Shown piece after piece: positions 34,951 through 45,968 of a stretch of 64,000 bases of DNA. Every line of letters starts with the position of its first letter. The stretch's first letter is position 1. Origin of the DNA: Conchocele bisecta (lineage: Eukaryota; Mollusca; Bivalvia; Lucinida; Thyasiridae). The DNA lies in contig CM055279.1 in assembly GCA_029237695.1 (NCBI GenBank), positions 18,997,686 through 19,061,685 of the forward strand, in the 5' to 3' direction. A program made the position numbers and the translations under genes. Below the pieces are notes generated by a model, which did no database searches, had not been told where the DNA came from, and saw only the letters and a list, made by a program, of their open reading frames with translations.

Positions 34951-35430
34951 TTTTCCACAATTACGTCGATCAATTAGTTCATTAGCCAACTTTCTCGGTC
35001 ATTGCGCAATGACGGAGAATGACGGAGGATGACGGAGAATGTGGCGCAATGGCCGAGAAAGATGGATAATGACCAAATATAACTATTATGCACGACTCTC
35101 CTCACATCTTCGACAATTGCGTCGATAAATTTGGTCATTATTCATGCTTTTCCGTCATTGCGCCCATGTATCCAACAAAAAAAACAAAAAACACCAAATC
35201 CTTGCGCATGCCATTTTCCAACAATGATAACAGTCTACCTGTGATTGTAAGAAAATAACGCAACAACATAACGATTATGCATCACACACGCCTCCACAAT
35301 TGCGTCGATAAATGAGTTCATTAGCCAACTTTCTCGGTCATTGCGCCCCTATCTCCGTCATTCTCCGTCATTGCGCGTCATTCTCCGTCATTGCGCCATT
35401 TCCCGTCATTGCGCCAATTAGGCACACCCC
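34950..35430. repeat. Palindromic repeat built on GTCATTGCGC / GCGCAATGAC
   Basis: 34990-35070 folds on itself (TTTCTCGGTCATTGCGCAATG.. GGCGCAATGGCCGAGAAA), and 35325-35420 repeats TCTCCGTCATTGCGC several times. TTCGACAATTGCGTCGATAAAT occurs near 35110 and 35290. It lies immediately upstream of the proposed first exon at 35490 and may be part of its promoter or 5' UTR region. Confidence 0.7.
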
Positions 35431-35489
35431 GTAAAATGTGCTCTTCTTAAAGGAGGTAGACGCCTTGATCAAATGCGGGATAATTAATT

Positions 35490-35755
35490 ATGGAAAAGGG
35501 CAAAAAGTTAAGTTTAAAGCGTAAAATTCAGCCACAAAAGATCTCTGATGTCACAGACAGTAAACATAAAGAAGATTTATTTAATAATGATTCAATACAA
35601 ACAATTGGGACTGAGGAATGCGTGTCTATATCGTCAGAATCTGAAAGCGAAGTTCAGAATAAACAAAGAACCAAAAACGATACGTCGAATGAACGAGTGC
35701 ACAGTGACATGTCAGTAAAATCGATGTCCATTGATGTTGACCAAAATAGTAGAAG
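35490..35755 (+). CDS. Candidate first coding exon of the FAAP20-like gene
   Basis: The ATG at 35490 opens a basic N-terminus (MEKGKKLSLKRKIQPQK), then an acidic Ser-rich stretch (EECVSISSESESEVQNK). AAG|GTGTGT at 35756 is a good donor. Composition differs clearly from the surrounding repeats. However, the donor leaves phase 2 while the exon at 41321 needs phase 1, so an extra exon (length 3n+2) must lie between, another donor is used, or this exon belongs to a different transcript. A possible acceptor TTTTCCTTGCAG at 35799-35810 does not give an open exon of the right phase. Confidence 0.45.
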
Positions 35756-35879
35756 GTGTGTCCTCTAGTCGCAATATTGATTGATCACTGTCGCGATGTT
35801 TTCCTTGCAGATTTCATATTCTGGAAGTACATTTTGTGCACCTTTCCATCTAAGATAGACCCCATAAACAGGTTAAGGT

Positions 35880-36240
35880 ACCCTTTTTATACGCCCGTTT
35901 GAAAAAAACGGGATGTATTATGTATTCATCTTGTACTGGAGGACGGGCGGGCACAGCTTGTCCACGCAATAACTAGAGTTCTACTTGACGGCTAATTTTG
36001 TAACCAAATTTGGTATACATGTTTATCACGGCAAGCCGAAGAAGCCTATTGACTTTCAAAATTTTCCGATGACTTATCTCCCCTTGGCGGCCATTTTATT
36101 TTTCGCACTCTGTGTCCTTGTCCATGCAATAACTCGAGTTCTACTTCACCGCTTGTAACCAAATTCGGTATGCATGTTTATCACGGCAAGACGAAGAAGC
36201 CTACAGGGATCTTCTCGATTATCGGACAAAAATGGCATTT
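35880..36240 (+). repeat. Subrepeat element E (ACGCCCG terminus)
   Basis: Begins TATACGCCCGTTTGAAAAAA ACGGG and contains two ~170-bp subrepeats (CACGCAATAACTAGAGTTCT, TGTTTATCACGGCAAG, CCGATGACTTATCTCCCCTT GGCGGCCATTTT). A related copy is at 42150-42545. Confidence 0.7.
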
Positions 36241-36750
36241 TTTTTATGATATTTTTCTTAAAATAGCAGCTACGGGCATAACATTTTCACAGAACAATCA
36301 TCGGTTCTTGCTTTCTCAACGCTTGCAAACTATTTAGCAAACTGTGTCATCTTTCTCACTTAAAATTGGGTCAGATCATCAGTCGTAAGATTGCCCCAAA
36401 ATTAACATCGACAATCAATTATCAGGACAAATGTATAACCGTCTTATAACTTGTATTCTCACCTTAAAATCATAATGTTATCGCCTGAAAACCAGTGTGA
36501 ACAACATTGTGTAGTTCTGCAGAAAAAAACAATCACCATTCGCTTCTTGGAAAACATCGTATTTATAGAATGTATTGTATTTATAGAACAACTCTGCAAT
36601 GACGTAATGGGCGCACTCGATTGACCTCGTCATAATTTGGTAGAAAAATATGCGGTAATGAGGCCCATAAAGGAAATTCTGATCGTTTCGTACACTGGTG
36701 TTTTCGCACCTGTCGCTTTTACCCACAAATTAATATGGGTGCGAAATGGT
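36241..36750. other. Non-coding intronic stretch
   Basis: No exon with correct borders was found. Lies inside the presumed first intron. Confidence 0.4.
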
Positions 36751-36829
36751 GTGTAATGGCTTGGGTCCGAAATGGCTTGGGGCGATTTGGCTTGAAACAA
36801 TTATTATTTGTTTTTGGATAAGTAGCTCT

Positions 36830-37860
36830 TCGTTCTTTTTAGCCAGGTTTTTTTTAAAAAAATCCAGGCTATTGGATTGACTAAAGCCGGGCGGGCGGCG
36901 TCCACAATCAATGTTAAGTTTTCGTATTTGAGTCCATTTCTTTGTTACTGTACCACCTAGGACCACCAAATTTTCACAGCTTCATAATCAAGGGGTGCCC
37001 ACCACATATCACTATCCAACATGTTACTTTTTTTTTAACTTCACCCATTTTTTCCGCGCAGTCGACTTAGCCATTTTCAATGTTAAGTTTTCGCGTTTTC
37101 AATGTTAAGTTTTCGTGTTTAAGTCCATTTCTTTGGTACTGTACCACCTAGGACCACCAAACTTTCACAGCTTCATAATCAAGGGGTGCCCACCACATAT
37201 CACTATCCAACATGTTACTTTTTTAGCCAGGTTTTTTTTTAAAAAATCCAGGCTATTGGATTGGCGAAAGCCGGGCGGGCGGGCGTCCACAATCAATGTT
37301 AAGTTTTCGTGTTTGAGTCCATTTCTTTGTTACTGTACCACCTAGGACCACCAAACTTTCACAGCTTCATAATCAAGGGGTGCCCACCACATATCACTAT
37401 CCAACATGTTACTTTTTTTTTAACTTCACCCATTTTTTCCGCGTAATCGACTTAGCCATTTTCAATGTTAAATTTTTGCGTTTACAATGTTAAGTTTTCG
37501 TGTTTAAGTCCATTTCTTTGGTACTGTACCACCTAGGACCACCAAACTTTCACAGCTTCATAATCAAGGGGTACCCACCACATATCACTATCCAACATGT
37601 TACTTTTTTTTTAACTTCACCCATTTTTTCCGCGCAGTCGACTTAGCCATTTTCAATGTTAAGTTTTCGCGTTTACAAATGTTAAGTTTTCGTGTTTACG
37701 TCCATTTCTTTGGTACTGTACCACCTAGGACCACCAAACTTTCACAGCTTCATAACCAAGGGTGCCTACCACATACAACTATCCAACATGTGACCATTTT
37801 TTTACCTTCACCTATTATTTCTACGTAATTTACTTAGCCATTTTCAACGTTAACTTTTTA
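36830..37860. repeat. 192-bp tandem repeat, five copies
   Basis: CTGTACCACCTAGGACCACC recurs near 36948, 37140, 37335, 37526 and 37718, a period of 191-195 bp. Units share CAGCTTCATAATCAAGGGGT, ACTATCCAACATGTTAC, CCGCGCAGTCGACTTAGCCA and AATGTTAAGTTTTCG. Two further isolated copies are at 38390-38650 and 40490-40700, so the array was later split. Confidence 0.9.
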
Positions 37861-38776
37861 ACATACGTCTGGTTAAAGTTGTTAAAAGTTTTTTCGTTAT
37901 ATTATATCTCTGCAACTGCTTCGCCCATTACCTTGAAACTTCACATGGGTGTTTATCATCATCCATATTTTCATTCTACCCCCCAACCAACCCGTGCGGC
38001 CCCTGTGCCCAAGGTAAAATTACTTTGAATTTTTTTGTTAAAGTTTTTTTGTGTACTATATCTCTGCAACTGCTTCACCCATTAAATGTACCTTGATACT
38101 TCACATGGGTGTTTATCATCATTGTCGCACCCGCTTGCAGAAAGCGCGATATCGTCGGCATTTTGGCATACGTCCGTCCGTACGTCCGTTGTGTCCTTGG
38201 TTAAAGTTTTTTCGTTAAAGTTTTTCCATCTACTATATCTATTTTTTTAGTGTCCATGCCTCGCCCCAAGGTGCGACATGCAGGCCACGGCCATCTAGTC
38301 TACAAAAAGTGGGTATAATTATGTTATCCAAGTGTCTATGCTTGGAAAAAACCTGACCTTCGTGGCTTTGCCTCGTTTCTTGTTTTTAATTTGACCCATT
38401 TTTTCCGCGCAGTCGACTTAGCCATTCTCAATGTTAAGTTTTCGCGTTTACAATGTTAAGTTTTCGTGTTTAAGTCCATTTCTTTGGTACTGTACCACCT
38501 AGGACCACCAAACTTGCACAGCTTCATAACCAAGGGGTGCCTACCACATACAACTATCCAACATGTGACCATTTTTTTACCTTCACCTATTATTTCTACG
38601 TATTTGACTTAGCCATTTTCAACATTAACTTTTTAACGTACGTCTGGTTAAATATTTTGGTTAAATATTGGCATAAAATATCGTCGGCATTTTGGCATAC
38701 GTCCGTCCGTCCGTACGTCCGTGTGTCCGGTTAAAGTTTTTTCGTTAAAGTTTTTCCATCTACTATATCTATTTTT
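37861..38776. repeat. Composite repeat: ACGTCCGTCCG module, CCATGCCTCGCCCC module and a 192-bp unit
   Basis: GGCATACGTCCGTCCGTACG at about 38160 and 38693, TCCATGCCTCGCCCCAAGG at 38265, and one 192-bp unit at 38390-38650. The same modules in the same order return at 40361-41026. Confidence 0.8.
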
Positions 38777-40357
38777 AGCTCACCTGAGCGAAGCTCATAT
38801 GAGCTATTGTTACCGCAATGTGTCCGTCATCGTCGTCCGTCGTCGTCCGTGAACATTTTCAAACGTCTTCTCCTCGGTAACCATTGGGTCTATAGTCACC
38901 AAACTTCATGGTCGTGGTCCTTAGGTAGGGGGATTACAAAATTGTTAAAATGACGTCATTACGTAATCCAAGATGGCCGCCATCTAAAAATAGCACAAAT
39001 TCTTAAAAAATCTTCTTCTCAAGAACCGCCAACCGGATTTCGACAAAACTTGGTAGGAATGATCGATGTACATTGCTCTTTCAAAGTTGTTAAAATGGTG
39101 ACCCCTGGGTCAAAAATGGGCGTGGCCCGTGGGGTCAAATTGGGGTCAAATTTTATTTTTGACTGAATATGGTCATGTCATATATCAAATCGAAGGTATC
39201 AATGAGGCGATCACTCTGGTACATTTTTTGTCGAAATCGGATTGTTATGTCATCCAAGATGGCTGCCGAAATGTCAAAAGGTCGTTCTTTTATTAGAGAT
39301 TTCAAAATTCTTCTTCACATGAACCGCTTGGCCCATGGTAGCCAAACTTAAAAGTTATGGTCCATGGGTGAAGCCTGTTAAAATGGAGGTCATCGCTAAT
39401 CCAAGATGGCCGCCGTCTAAAAATAGCATAAATTCTTAAAAAATGTTCTCATGAACCGCCAACCGGATTTCAACGAAACTTGGTATGAATGATCGATGTA
39501 CAATGCTCTATCAAACTTGTTAAAATGGTGACCCCGGGGTCAAAATGGGCGTGGCCCGTGAGGTCAAATTTTATTTTTGACCGAATATGGTCATGTTATA
39601 TATCAAATCGAACGTATCAATCAGGCGATCACTCTGGTACATTTTTTGTCGAATTCGGATTGTTATGTCATCCAAGATGGCCGCCGAAATGTCAAAAGGT
39701 CATTCTTTTATTAGAGATTTTAAAATTTTTCTTCACATAAACCGCTTGACCCATGGTAGCCAAACTTAAAAGTTATGGTCCATGGGTGAACCCTTTTCAG
39801 ATTTGTTAAAATGGAGGTCATCACTAATTCAAGATGGCCGCCGTCTAAAAATAGCATAAATTCTTAAAAAATCCGGCCGGATTTCAACTAAACTTGGTAG
39901 GAATGATCGATTTACAATGCTCTTTCAAAGTTGTGAAAATGGTGACCCCGTGGTCAAAAATGGGCATGGCCCGTGAGGTCAAATTTTATTTTTGACCGAA
40001 TATGCTCATGCCATATATCAAATTGAAGGTATCGATGAGGCGATTGCTCTGGTGCAATATTTGTCGGAATCGGATGATTATGTCATCCATGATGGCCACC
40101 AAAAGGTCCATTTATTCAAGATTTTTAACGTCTTTTTCTCAGGAACCACATGGCCGATGCTGGCCAAACTTCATAGGAAGTTAAGATCCTTGGGTGAAGC
40201 ATTTTTAGATTTGGTAAAATGACAGTCATCGCTTAATCCAAGATGACAGCCATCTAAAAATAGCATAATTTGTTTAAAACACATGAACTCAATGTCACAT
40301 TCTCCTCTGGTGTTCATTGAGTCAGGTGAGCGAATTAGGGCCATCATGGCCCTCTTG
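38777..40357 (+). mobile_element. Helitron-like non-autonomous element with ~420-bp internal repeats
   Basis: Inserted between CTATATCTATTTT and TTAGTGTCCATGCC; the uninterrupted sequence stands at 38235-38265 and 40870-40895, which fixes both ends and shows no clear target duplication beyond T residues. The left end is AGCTCACCTGAGCGAAGCTC; the right end is GAGTCAGGTGAGCG, then hairpin AGGGCCATCATGGCCCT and CTTGT. Inside, GGTAGGAATGATCGATGTAC-type blocks recur near 39052, 39482 and 39897. A 3' hairpin plus lack of target duplication suggests Helitron type, but CTTG rather than CTRR leaves doubt. No Rep or helicase frame. Confidence 0.55.
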
Positions 40358-41022
40358 TTTTAGTGTCCATGCCTCGCCCCAAGGCGCGACATGCAGGCCA
40401 CGGCCATCTAGTCTACAAAATGTGGGTATAATTGTTATCCAAGTGTCCATGCTTGGAAAAAACCTGACCTTCGTGGCTTTGCCTCGTTTCTTGTTTTGAA
40501 CTTGACCTATTTTTTCCGCGCAGTCGACTTTTCGCGTTTACAATGTTAAGTTTTCGTGTTTAAGTCCATTTCTTTGGTACTGTACCACCTGGGACCACCA
40601 AACTTTCACAGCTTCATAACCAAGGGGTGCCTACCACATACAACTATCCAACACGTGATCATTTTTTTTACCTTCACCTATTATTTCTACTTATTTTTTG
40701 GTTAAAAGATTTTTGTTATACTATATCTCTGCAACTGCTTCACCCATTACCTTGATACTTCACATGGGTGTTTATCATCATTGTCAGCGCGATATCGTCG
40801 GCATTTTGGCATACGTCCGTCCGTACGTCTGTGTGTCTGGTTAAAGTTTTTTGGTTAAAGTTTTTCCATCTACTATATCTATTTTTTTAGTGTCCATGCC
40901 TCGCCCCAAGGCGCGACATGCAGGCCACGGCCATCTAGTCTACAAAAAGTGGGTATAATTATGTTATCCAAGTGTCTATGCTTGGAAAAAACCTGGCCTT
41001 CGTGGCTTTGCCTCGTTTCTTG
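40358..41022. repeat. Composite repeat, second and third copies
   Basis: TGTCCATGCCTCGCCCCAAG starts at about 40362 and 40891; GTGGCTTTGCCTCGTTTCTT G closes each copy (about 40495 and 41024). A 192-bp unit lies between at 40490-40700. Confidence 0.8.
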
Positions 41023-41400
41023 TTAATATTTATTTTACTGATAGTGACGCGCGGTGGTATCGGGCTATTTTCATATGCAAATGAGGCATGATATATTTAA
41101 TTATTTATACTAATTAAATGTGTCGCCTAAAAAATAGTATTTTCGATAGATTAAAACATCAAAACATAAATACAGATAATAAATAGTCATGTCCGTTAAC
41201 TTTTTAAGCAAACACGGTTATCGCCCCTGATATCAGTGTGGAAATTTACTTCTGATATAAAATGTAAAATAATGCCAATCAATACGTGGGGTAATGGTGA
41301 ATGCATGTTTATTTTTCCAGAAAATGTCTCAGATGATGTCTCTGATGTAAAGAACATGTTGTGCCTACTGAGTGGGTATGTACCTTTAATATAATTTAAT
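41023..41400 (+). repeat. Left arm of a long inverted repeat that includes exon 2
   Basis: TTAATATTTATTTTACTGAT AGTGAC, GGTGGTATC, TATGCAAATGAGGCATGAT, TATCGCCCCTGATATCAGTG TGG and GGTAATGGTGAATGCATGTT TA all return inverted and in mirrored order at 44810-45230. The arm covers the intron upstream of exon 2, its acceptor, the exon itself and a few bases of the next intron. Confidence 0.75.
41321..41375 (+). CDS. FAAP20-like gene, exon 2
   Basis: Acceptor TTATTTTTCCAG ends at 41320; donor AGTGG|GTATGT at 41376. Two bases complete a codon, then NVSDDVSDVKNMLCLLSG, with the last codon split 2+1 with exon 3 and no stop in this phase. Exon 2 and exon 3 phases agree. It encodes an acidic lead-in to the proposed FANCA-binding segment. 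A decayed inverted copy exists at 44833-44897. Confidence 0.6.
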
Positions 41401-42149
41401 AAAACAACACAAAAATTATGTTATATTACCGTATATCATCCGTATTCGTTACAAAATATTTTCATATTTTTCGTGAAAATCGTTACGCGATGTCACTAGC
41501 CTGATGGTCAATTATTTTCTATTGATTGCATAGCAGGATTAATCCAATTATCGAAGGGTGTGATAGTTTTTCGGCTGTGTTTGAACTACGATAATGCTAA
41601 ATAATAATAATAAAAAAATTTACTCATTTACATATCAATGCTTGCAGGTGATGCGTAAACCCTTTGAGACCCAGGCATATGAAGTATGTCGAGTAGTCTC
41701 TAGTTTTCGTCATTCCGTCCGTTCGTCTGTTTGTCCGTTCGTTCGTCAGTACGATTTGCGTATAATTTCAGGCCATTCTTCGCGGACTAGAGGGTGAACA
41801 GTGTGTAGCAGAAGTCGTCTGCGACTTCGAGGTTTGGAAGTGAATGCAGTACATGTTTGATGACGTCAGCGTGCGCGGTTGTTCATTCCACTGGACTATA
41901 TATGGGAATTTGCACACAGTCTGATCGGATCTACACTGTTTCCATCTTGTCTATAATCAATTGTTGAGGCTATAGATCTGGAGGGGAAACTTGCATTCAC
42001 AGTCTGATTAGGGTCTACACTGTTTCCCATTTTGCAATCTATATATTTGTTTTTATAGCCATACTGTTACTGTAACTTAAAATATGTAATTTATTTGTTG
42101 CAATAAAAAAAATTGAAGGAGCTATTTTCATTTGTCCGATAAATTGATT
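41401..42149. other. Intronic stretch with a repeat B-like fragment
   Basis: CACAGTCTGATCGGATCTACACTGTTTCC at 41915 and CACAGTCTGATTAGGGTCTACACTG at 41998 are two copies of the repeat core. GTCCGTTCGTCTGTTTGTCCG at 41720 is simple sequence. No exon seen. Confidence 0.4.
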
Positions 42150-42545
42150 GTCCAGATAATTGGTATGACCCCTGTATTGATTTTGAAAAATTTCCGATGA
42201 CTTATCTTCCCTTGGCGACCATTTTTAATTTTCCATGCATCCTTTTCCACGCAATAACTCAAGTTCTATTTCACCAATCGAAACCAAATTCGTTATACAT
42301 CTTTATCATGTCAAGACAAAGAAGCTTATTGATTTTGAAAAATTTCCGATACTTATCTCCCCATGGCAGCCATTTTTAATTTTCGCACTCTGTATCCTTG
42401 TCCACGCAATAACTCAAGTTCTACTTGACCGATCCTAACCAAATTTGGTTTACATGTTTATCACATCAAGATGAGTTATCTCCCCTTGTTGACTGGCCTT
42501 GCCTTGATGGGCGTATATTGTGACCTTCGGCACTCTTTGTTTTAA
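42150..42545 (+). repeat. Subrepeat element E, second copy
   Basis: Two ~165-bp subrepeats with ACGCAATAACTCAAGTTCTA and TCACATCAAGATGAGTTATC TCCCC. The end reads TTGATGGGCGTATATTGTGA CCTTCGG. Same family as 35880-36240. Confidence 0.65.
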
Positions 42546-42944
42546 TATACCTTATCAGTATTAGAAACTTACAAAAACTAGTCGACAACTTCACCGACCT
42601 GAACAAGTTGTTTATCATGAAAGTTTGTCATGACATAAACAATCTTGTAGCCTCGATCAATTAGTTTGGGAACACCTAACGACATGTGCTTCCTTCATTC
42701 AGTGGAACAGCAAATTTGAAACAATGGTGATGGGCCGTTAAGCACTATTCCATTCAAACAAAATAAATCAATAATGTAGGAAAACTATTCAATGCAGATA
42801 AAAACTTACAATATGAATTGCAATTTTCCGATTATTTACATTTTTTTCCAGGCACTCAAGCTAAGGACGTCACTAACTCGTTACGTTACCCAGACTAATG
42901 GTTTCGGAATTATTTGGCTACTCAAATGTTACTCCCGGGCACTA

Positions 42945-43440
42945 GTTGCGAAGGTAACTCTTGCAATCTGCTCGTGTACTGTCCGTAGCTAGAGTTACGA
43001 TTCCACTCATAGGATTCCTCTGCATAGGATTCCTGCCCCAGACCATTACTTTTCCTCCTCCAAACCTATCCTTCTCCACCACACAGCAGTTTGCGAATCT
43101 TTCGTTCTTGCGTCTGTATACACGCAATCTGCCATCTGCGTGGCTGATGGTTAACCGAGATTCGTCTGTAAACAGAACTCTGTCCCAGTCAGCCTGTCTG
43201 CAATTAAGACACCACAATAGCCTGGAGGCATGGTGATGCCTGGTCATCACCTGACCAGTGTACAGGCATCAAGCTCTGATTGGTTGTGCGTTACGACGTA
43301 ACCGATTACGGATGGTCTACCCAGAGACCCCGTAACGCCGAGGCCTACCAGCTCGAGGACGGTCACGAACGTCTCCAGTGTCCCTATAGCGTGCCACAAG
43401 TCACTCAACCGTTTTCGTGCAGCACCCAAACTGATGTGCA
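42945..43440 (-). pseudogene. Tc1-type transposase fragment, frameshifted
   Basis: On the minus strand, DVRDRPRAGRPRRYG and TIRNRLRR (part of the second helix-turn-helix, about 43290-43400) are followed at 43250-42960 by ADWDRVLFTDESRLT, DGRLRVYRR and GGGKVMVWG. DESR holds the second Asp of the Tc1 DDE triad. Stops and shifts separate the parts, a short duplication (AGGATTCCT, 43009-43032) interrupts the sequence after VMVWG, and the third catalytic acid and both inverted repeats are missing. It lies antisense in intron 2 of the FAAP20-like gene. Confidence 0.8.
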
Positions 43441-43445
43441 ACGGC

Positions 43446-44080
43446 ACATGCCGTCATGCCAACCTCCAACATCCCAATTGCCTGATTTCTGTCCTTTTCA
43501 CAAAGCTGTGGCCTAATGAAAACAGAATCAACGAGAAGCTTTTTTCATTTTTCGATAAGATGATCTCTAACGAATCGTACGATGTGTACTCACCACATGT
43601 ATTTACCTTGTGTAATCAGTCCCGTTTTGTCAAAAATGTGACTCATGTGTTAATACAATTGGCCAATATGCATGCTGATTGTGCCATACAATATCCTAAA
43701 GCAGGTTCAAAATGAATATTATTTGTGGATTTTGTTACATGTTACTGTTGTTATTATGGTGGCCATATTGAATTTGGTGGCCATTTTGTGCTTGACAAAA
43801 AATCCACACTCTAATTTTCAAAATCTAGAGAGAGCTTGCTTTTAACAACAAATGTCACAGGATTATTTTTAATACCAATCTAGCTTCCACTAATTGATAT
43901 TTGAGCCAGCATCGTATCTTATTTCTGCTTTTTCTGTCTGATACCTCAAGAGGTATTTAAATGTGGTCCATGGTATGGCTTCATAATTGTGTGCCATTTC
44001 TAAAATTAAATATTGCTAATTTGGTTTCTCAGTATTTATTGTTGGGGCCACTTATAAGAAATAGGGGCTGATGGCCCCTC
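43446..44080. other. Intronic non-coding stretch
   Basis: The open frame at 43434-43715 has no domain. Nothing else recognised. Confidence 0.4.
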
Positions 44081-44327
44081 CTGGGGCCCGTTTCACTAAA
44101 CTTTGTACATCTAAAATGTCCGTAAGTGCAAATTTAGGATCGTCTGGAAATTTCAATTGATGGATTTACATTTATTGAGTATAGGCTGCAAATGCAGCCT
44201 ATGCTCAATAAATGTAAATCCAATTATTGTTTACACGAAAACATTGTTATTGTGAAATCTACAGACTATCATAATTTTGCACTTACAAACATTTTATTCG
44301 TACAAAGTTTAGTGATACGGCCCCCAG
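44081..44327. mobile_element. Palindromic MITE family F, copy 1
   Basis: Ends CTGGGGCCCGTTTCACTAAA and TTTAGTGATACGGCCCCCAG are inverted. The centre pairs ATTTACATTTATTGAGTATA GGCTGC with its complement. Copies at 52162-52408 and 52708-52960. Confidence 0.8.
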
Positions 44328-44361
44328 GATTGAACACGACTAGCCAATGAATTTATTTCAG

Positions 44362-44473
44362 AAACTTCCTTGATGTTGACAGTGTGCATCTTCGAGCCTT
44401 ACGAGAGGTTATAATGAAAACCTCGCAGAAGTATTTGTTACCCATATCATCTTTCCCAGATTTTCCTAAACTG
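44362..44473 (+). CDS. FAAP20-like gene, exon 3 (proposed FANCA-binding segment)
   Basis: Acceptor TTTATTTCAG ends at 44361; donor CTG|GTATGT at 44474. One base completes the codon from exon 2, then 37 codons: NFLDVDSVHLRALREV, IMKTSQKYLLPISSFPDFPKL. The tail ISSFPDFPKL after a Leu-rich helix resembles the part of vertebrate FAAP20 that binds FANCA, where a helix with spaced Leu residues runs into a VPSLPAFPG-like turn. This is my own alignment by eye and is weaker than the zinc-finger evidence. Confidence 0.65.
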
Positions 44474-44809
44474 GTATGTAAATAAACTCACTAAAAAAAT
44501 GTCATCATTGTCTGTCATAGAATACAATGTCCATACACACAATATCTGTGGTTTAGCCAGTGGTGGGGTTCAAATCACCCCATACAATTTGGTTAGGTGT
44601 TTATTTTACATTAAGCTTCTTTATGTTTAGCCAAATAACAACAATAATGTGAAATTACAGCTTTTAAATCATTCTAATCAAGGAAATTGAATGCAGATAT
44701 ATATTTTGAATGGGAACGGATGCTCCCACACCCGTTTCCAAACTCGACCCAGAATTTGCACACACTGGCGACGCCACTGCACATCACAATCATTTGTAAA
44801 GAGTGTAGA

Positions 44810-45230
44810 TCAGTTACGTTTAAAGGTGCTTTCCCACTCGGTAGGTTATAACATAGGGAGACAGATAGTTTTGTATATTCTGTAGATATGACATTTTCTG
44901 CCAAAATAAACATTCATTCACCATTACCCCAAACATTCATTCACCATTACCCCACATATTGATTGGCATTATTATACATTTATATCAAACATAAATGTCC
45001 ACACTGATATCAGGGGCGATAACCATGTTTCCTTAACGGACATTACTATTTATTCTCTGTATTTATTTTTTGGTGTGCAATGATCCTACTTTATAATCTG
45101 TTGAATATATTATTTTTTCAGGTGACACATTTAATTAGTATAAATAATTTAAAAATATCATGCCTCATTTGCATATAACAACAGCCTGATACCACCGCGA
45201 GTCACTATCAGTAAAATAAATATTACTATT
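44810..45230 (-). repeat. Right arm of the inverted repeat, with a decayed copy of exon 2
   Basis: On the minus strand it repeats the intron upstream of exon 2, then an acceptor-like TTATTTTGGCAG and AAAATGTC at 44890-44908, matching the exon 2 start. The exon-like copy (44833-44897) is 65 bp instead of 55, ends GAGTGG like the real exon, but its donor is GAAAGC instead of GTATGT, and the interior has diverged and shifted. It cannot be spliced in its present form. Confidence 0.7.
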
Positions 45231-45334
45231 AAAATGATTATATCTGTATAGCAGGCACTCTTATTTGTTAGAACTGGTGGAATAGTGACACAATTATACA
45301 CTTATTTAATTCCTATCAAGAACAGTGTGTACCT

Positions 45335-45570
45335 TTAGCTCTTTGCATGCTGGGAAACTTGTGGGCTATAAATAGTTCAAAACTAGCGGACAAAAATTCA
45401 TCATATTTTCTTTTATTTCTCCTTGTAAATATCATGAATATGTCTTGGAATTTCATTAGAATTGAGTCCTAAGGGACTCAATTCTAATGAAATTTCAAGA
45501 CATATATTTACAGAGAGAAATAAAACAAAAAGTCCTAATTCGGCGGATATTTTCACCGCTAGCATGCAGT
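45335..45570. mobile_element. Palindromic MITE family G, copy 1
   Basis: Ends CTCTTTGCATGCTGGG and CCGCTAGCATGCAGTG are roughly inverted. The centre is a long hairpin (ATGTCTTGGAATTTCATTAG / CTAATGAAATTTCAAGACAT) around CCTAAGG at about 45465-45475. A second copy at 53784-53986 has lost one hairpin arm. Confidence 0.75.
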
Positions 45571-45639
45571 GAGGACTGTGTAGTGCATTGACTGTGACTG
45601 GCAAAATGGGACTTACCGGATTTGTGACCAATGTAGCTC

Positions 45640-45850
45640 CTGATCAAATCACACATATATGTAGGCCGATAAGGCGATAACGAACTACAATATAATTTTA
45701 TATTCCATGCTTGAAACATGACGGGTGTATCATTGATGGAATGGCGAACAGTGCAGATTCTGATCAGACTATGTGGATGCACAGGCTGATCAGGATCTAC
45801 ACTGGTAGCAAAGACCCATAAGCCCCTTTCTCCAGTCACAACCACATATG
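45640..45850 (-). repeat. Dispersed repeat B, inverted copy
   Basis: CTCCTGATCAAATCACACAT, ACGGGTGTATCATTGATGGA and CAGTGCAGATTCTGATCAGA are complements or variants of the blocks at 49.5 kb; CCCCTTTCTCCAGTCACAAC at its end is in direct orientation, so the copy is rearranged. Confidence 0.55.
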
Positions 45851-45968
45851 GCCAACATTTTACAAAACCTGTCTTGTTGAATTTGCAACCAGACTAACCA
45901 GTATAAACCCAAACCAACTTGTACAGTCAGGCCAGGGTCAACATGTAGGATAATAATAAGGAGATGTG

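Noticed and set aside
35811..35872. Possible extra exon of the FAAP20-like gene after TTTTCCTTGCAG
   Set aside because: It would make a 55-bp intron, and in the required phase it meets a stop or lacks a donor that restores phase for exon 2.
43434..43715. 93-codon plus-strand open frame downstream of the Tc1 fragment
   Set aside because: It starts antisense to the transposase fragment and has no domain or splice borders matching the host gene.
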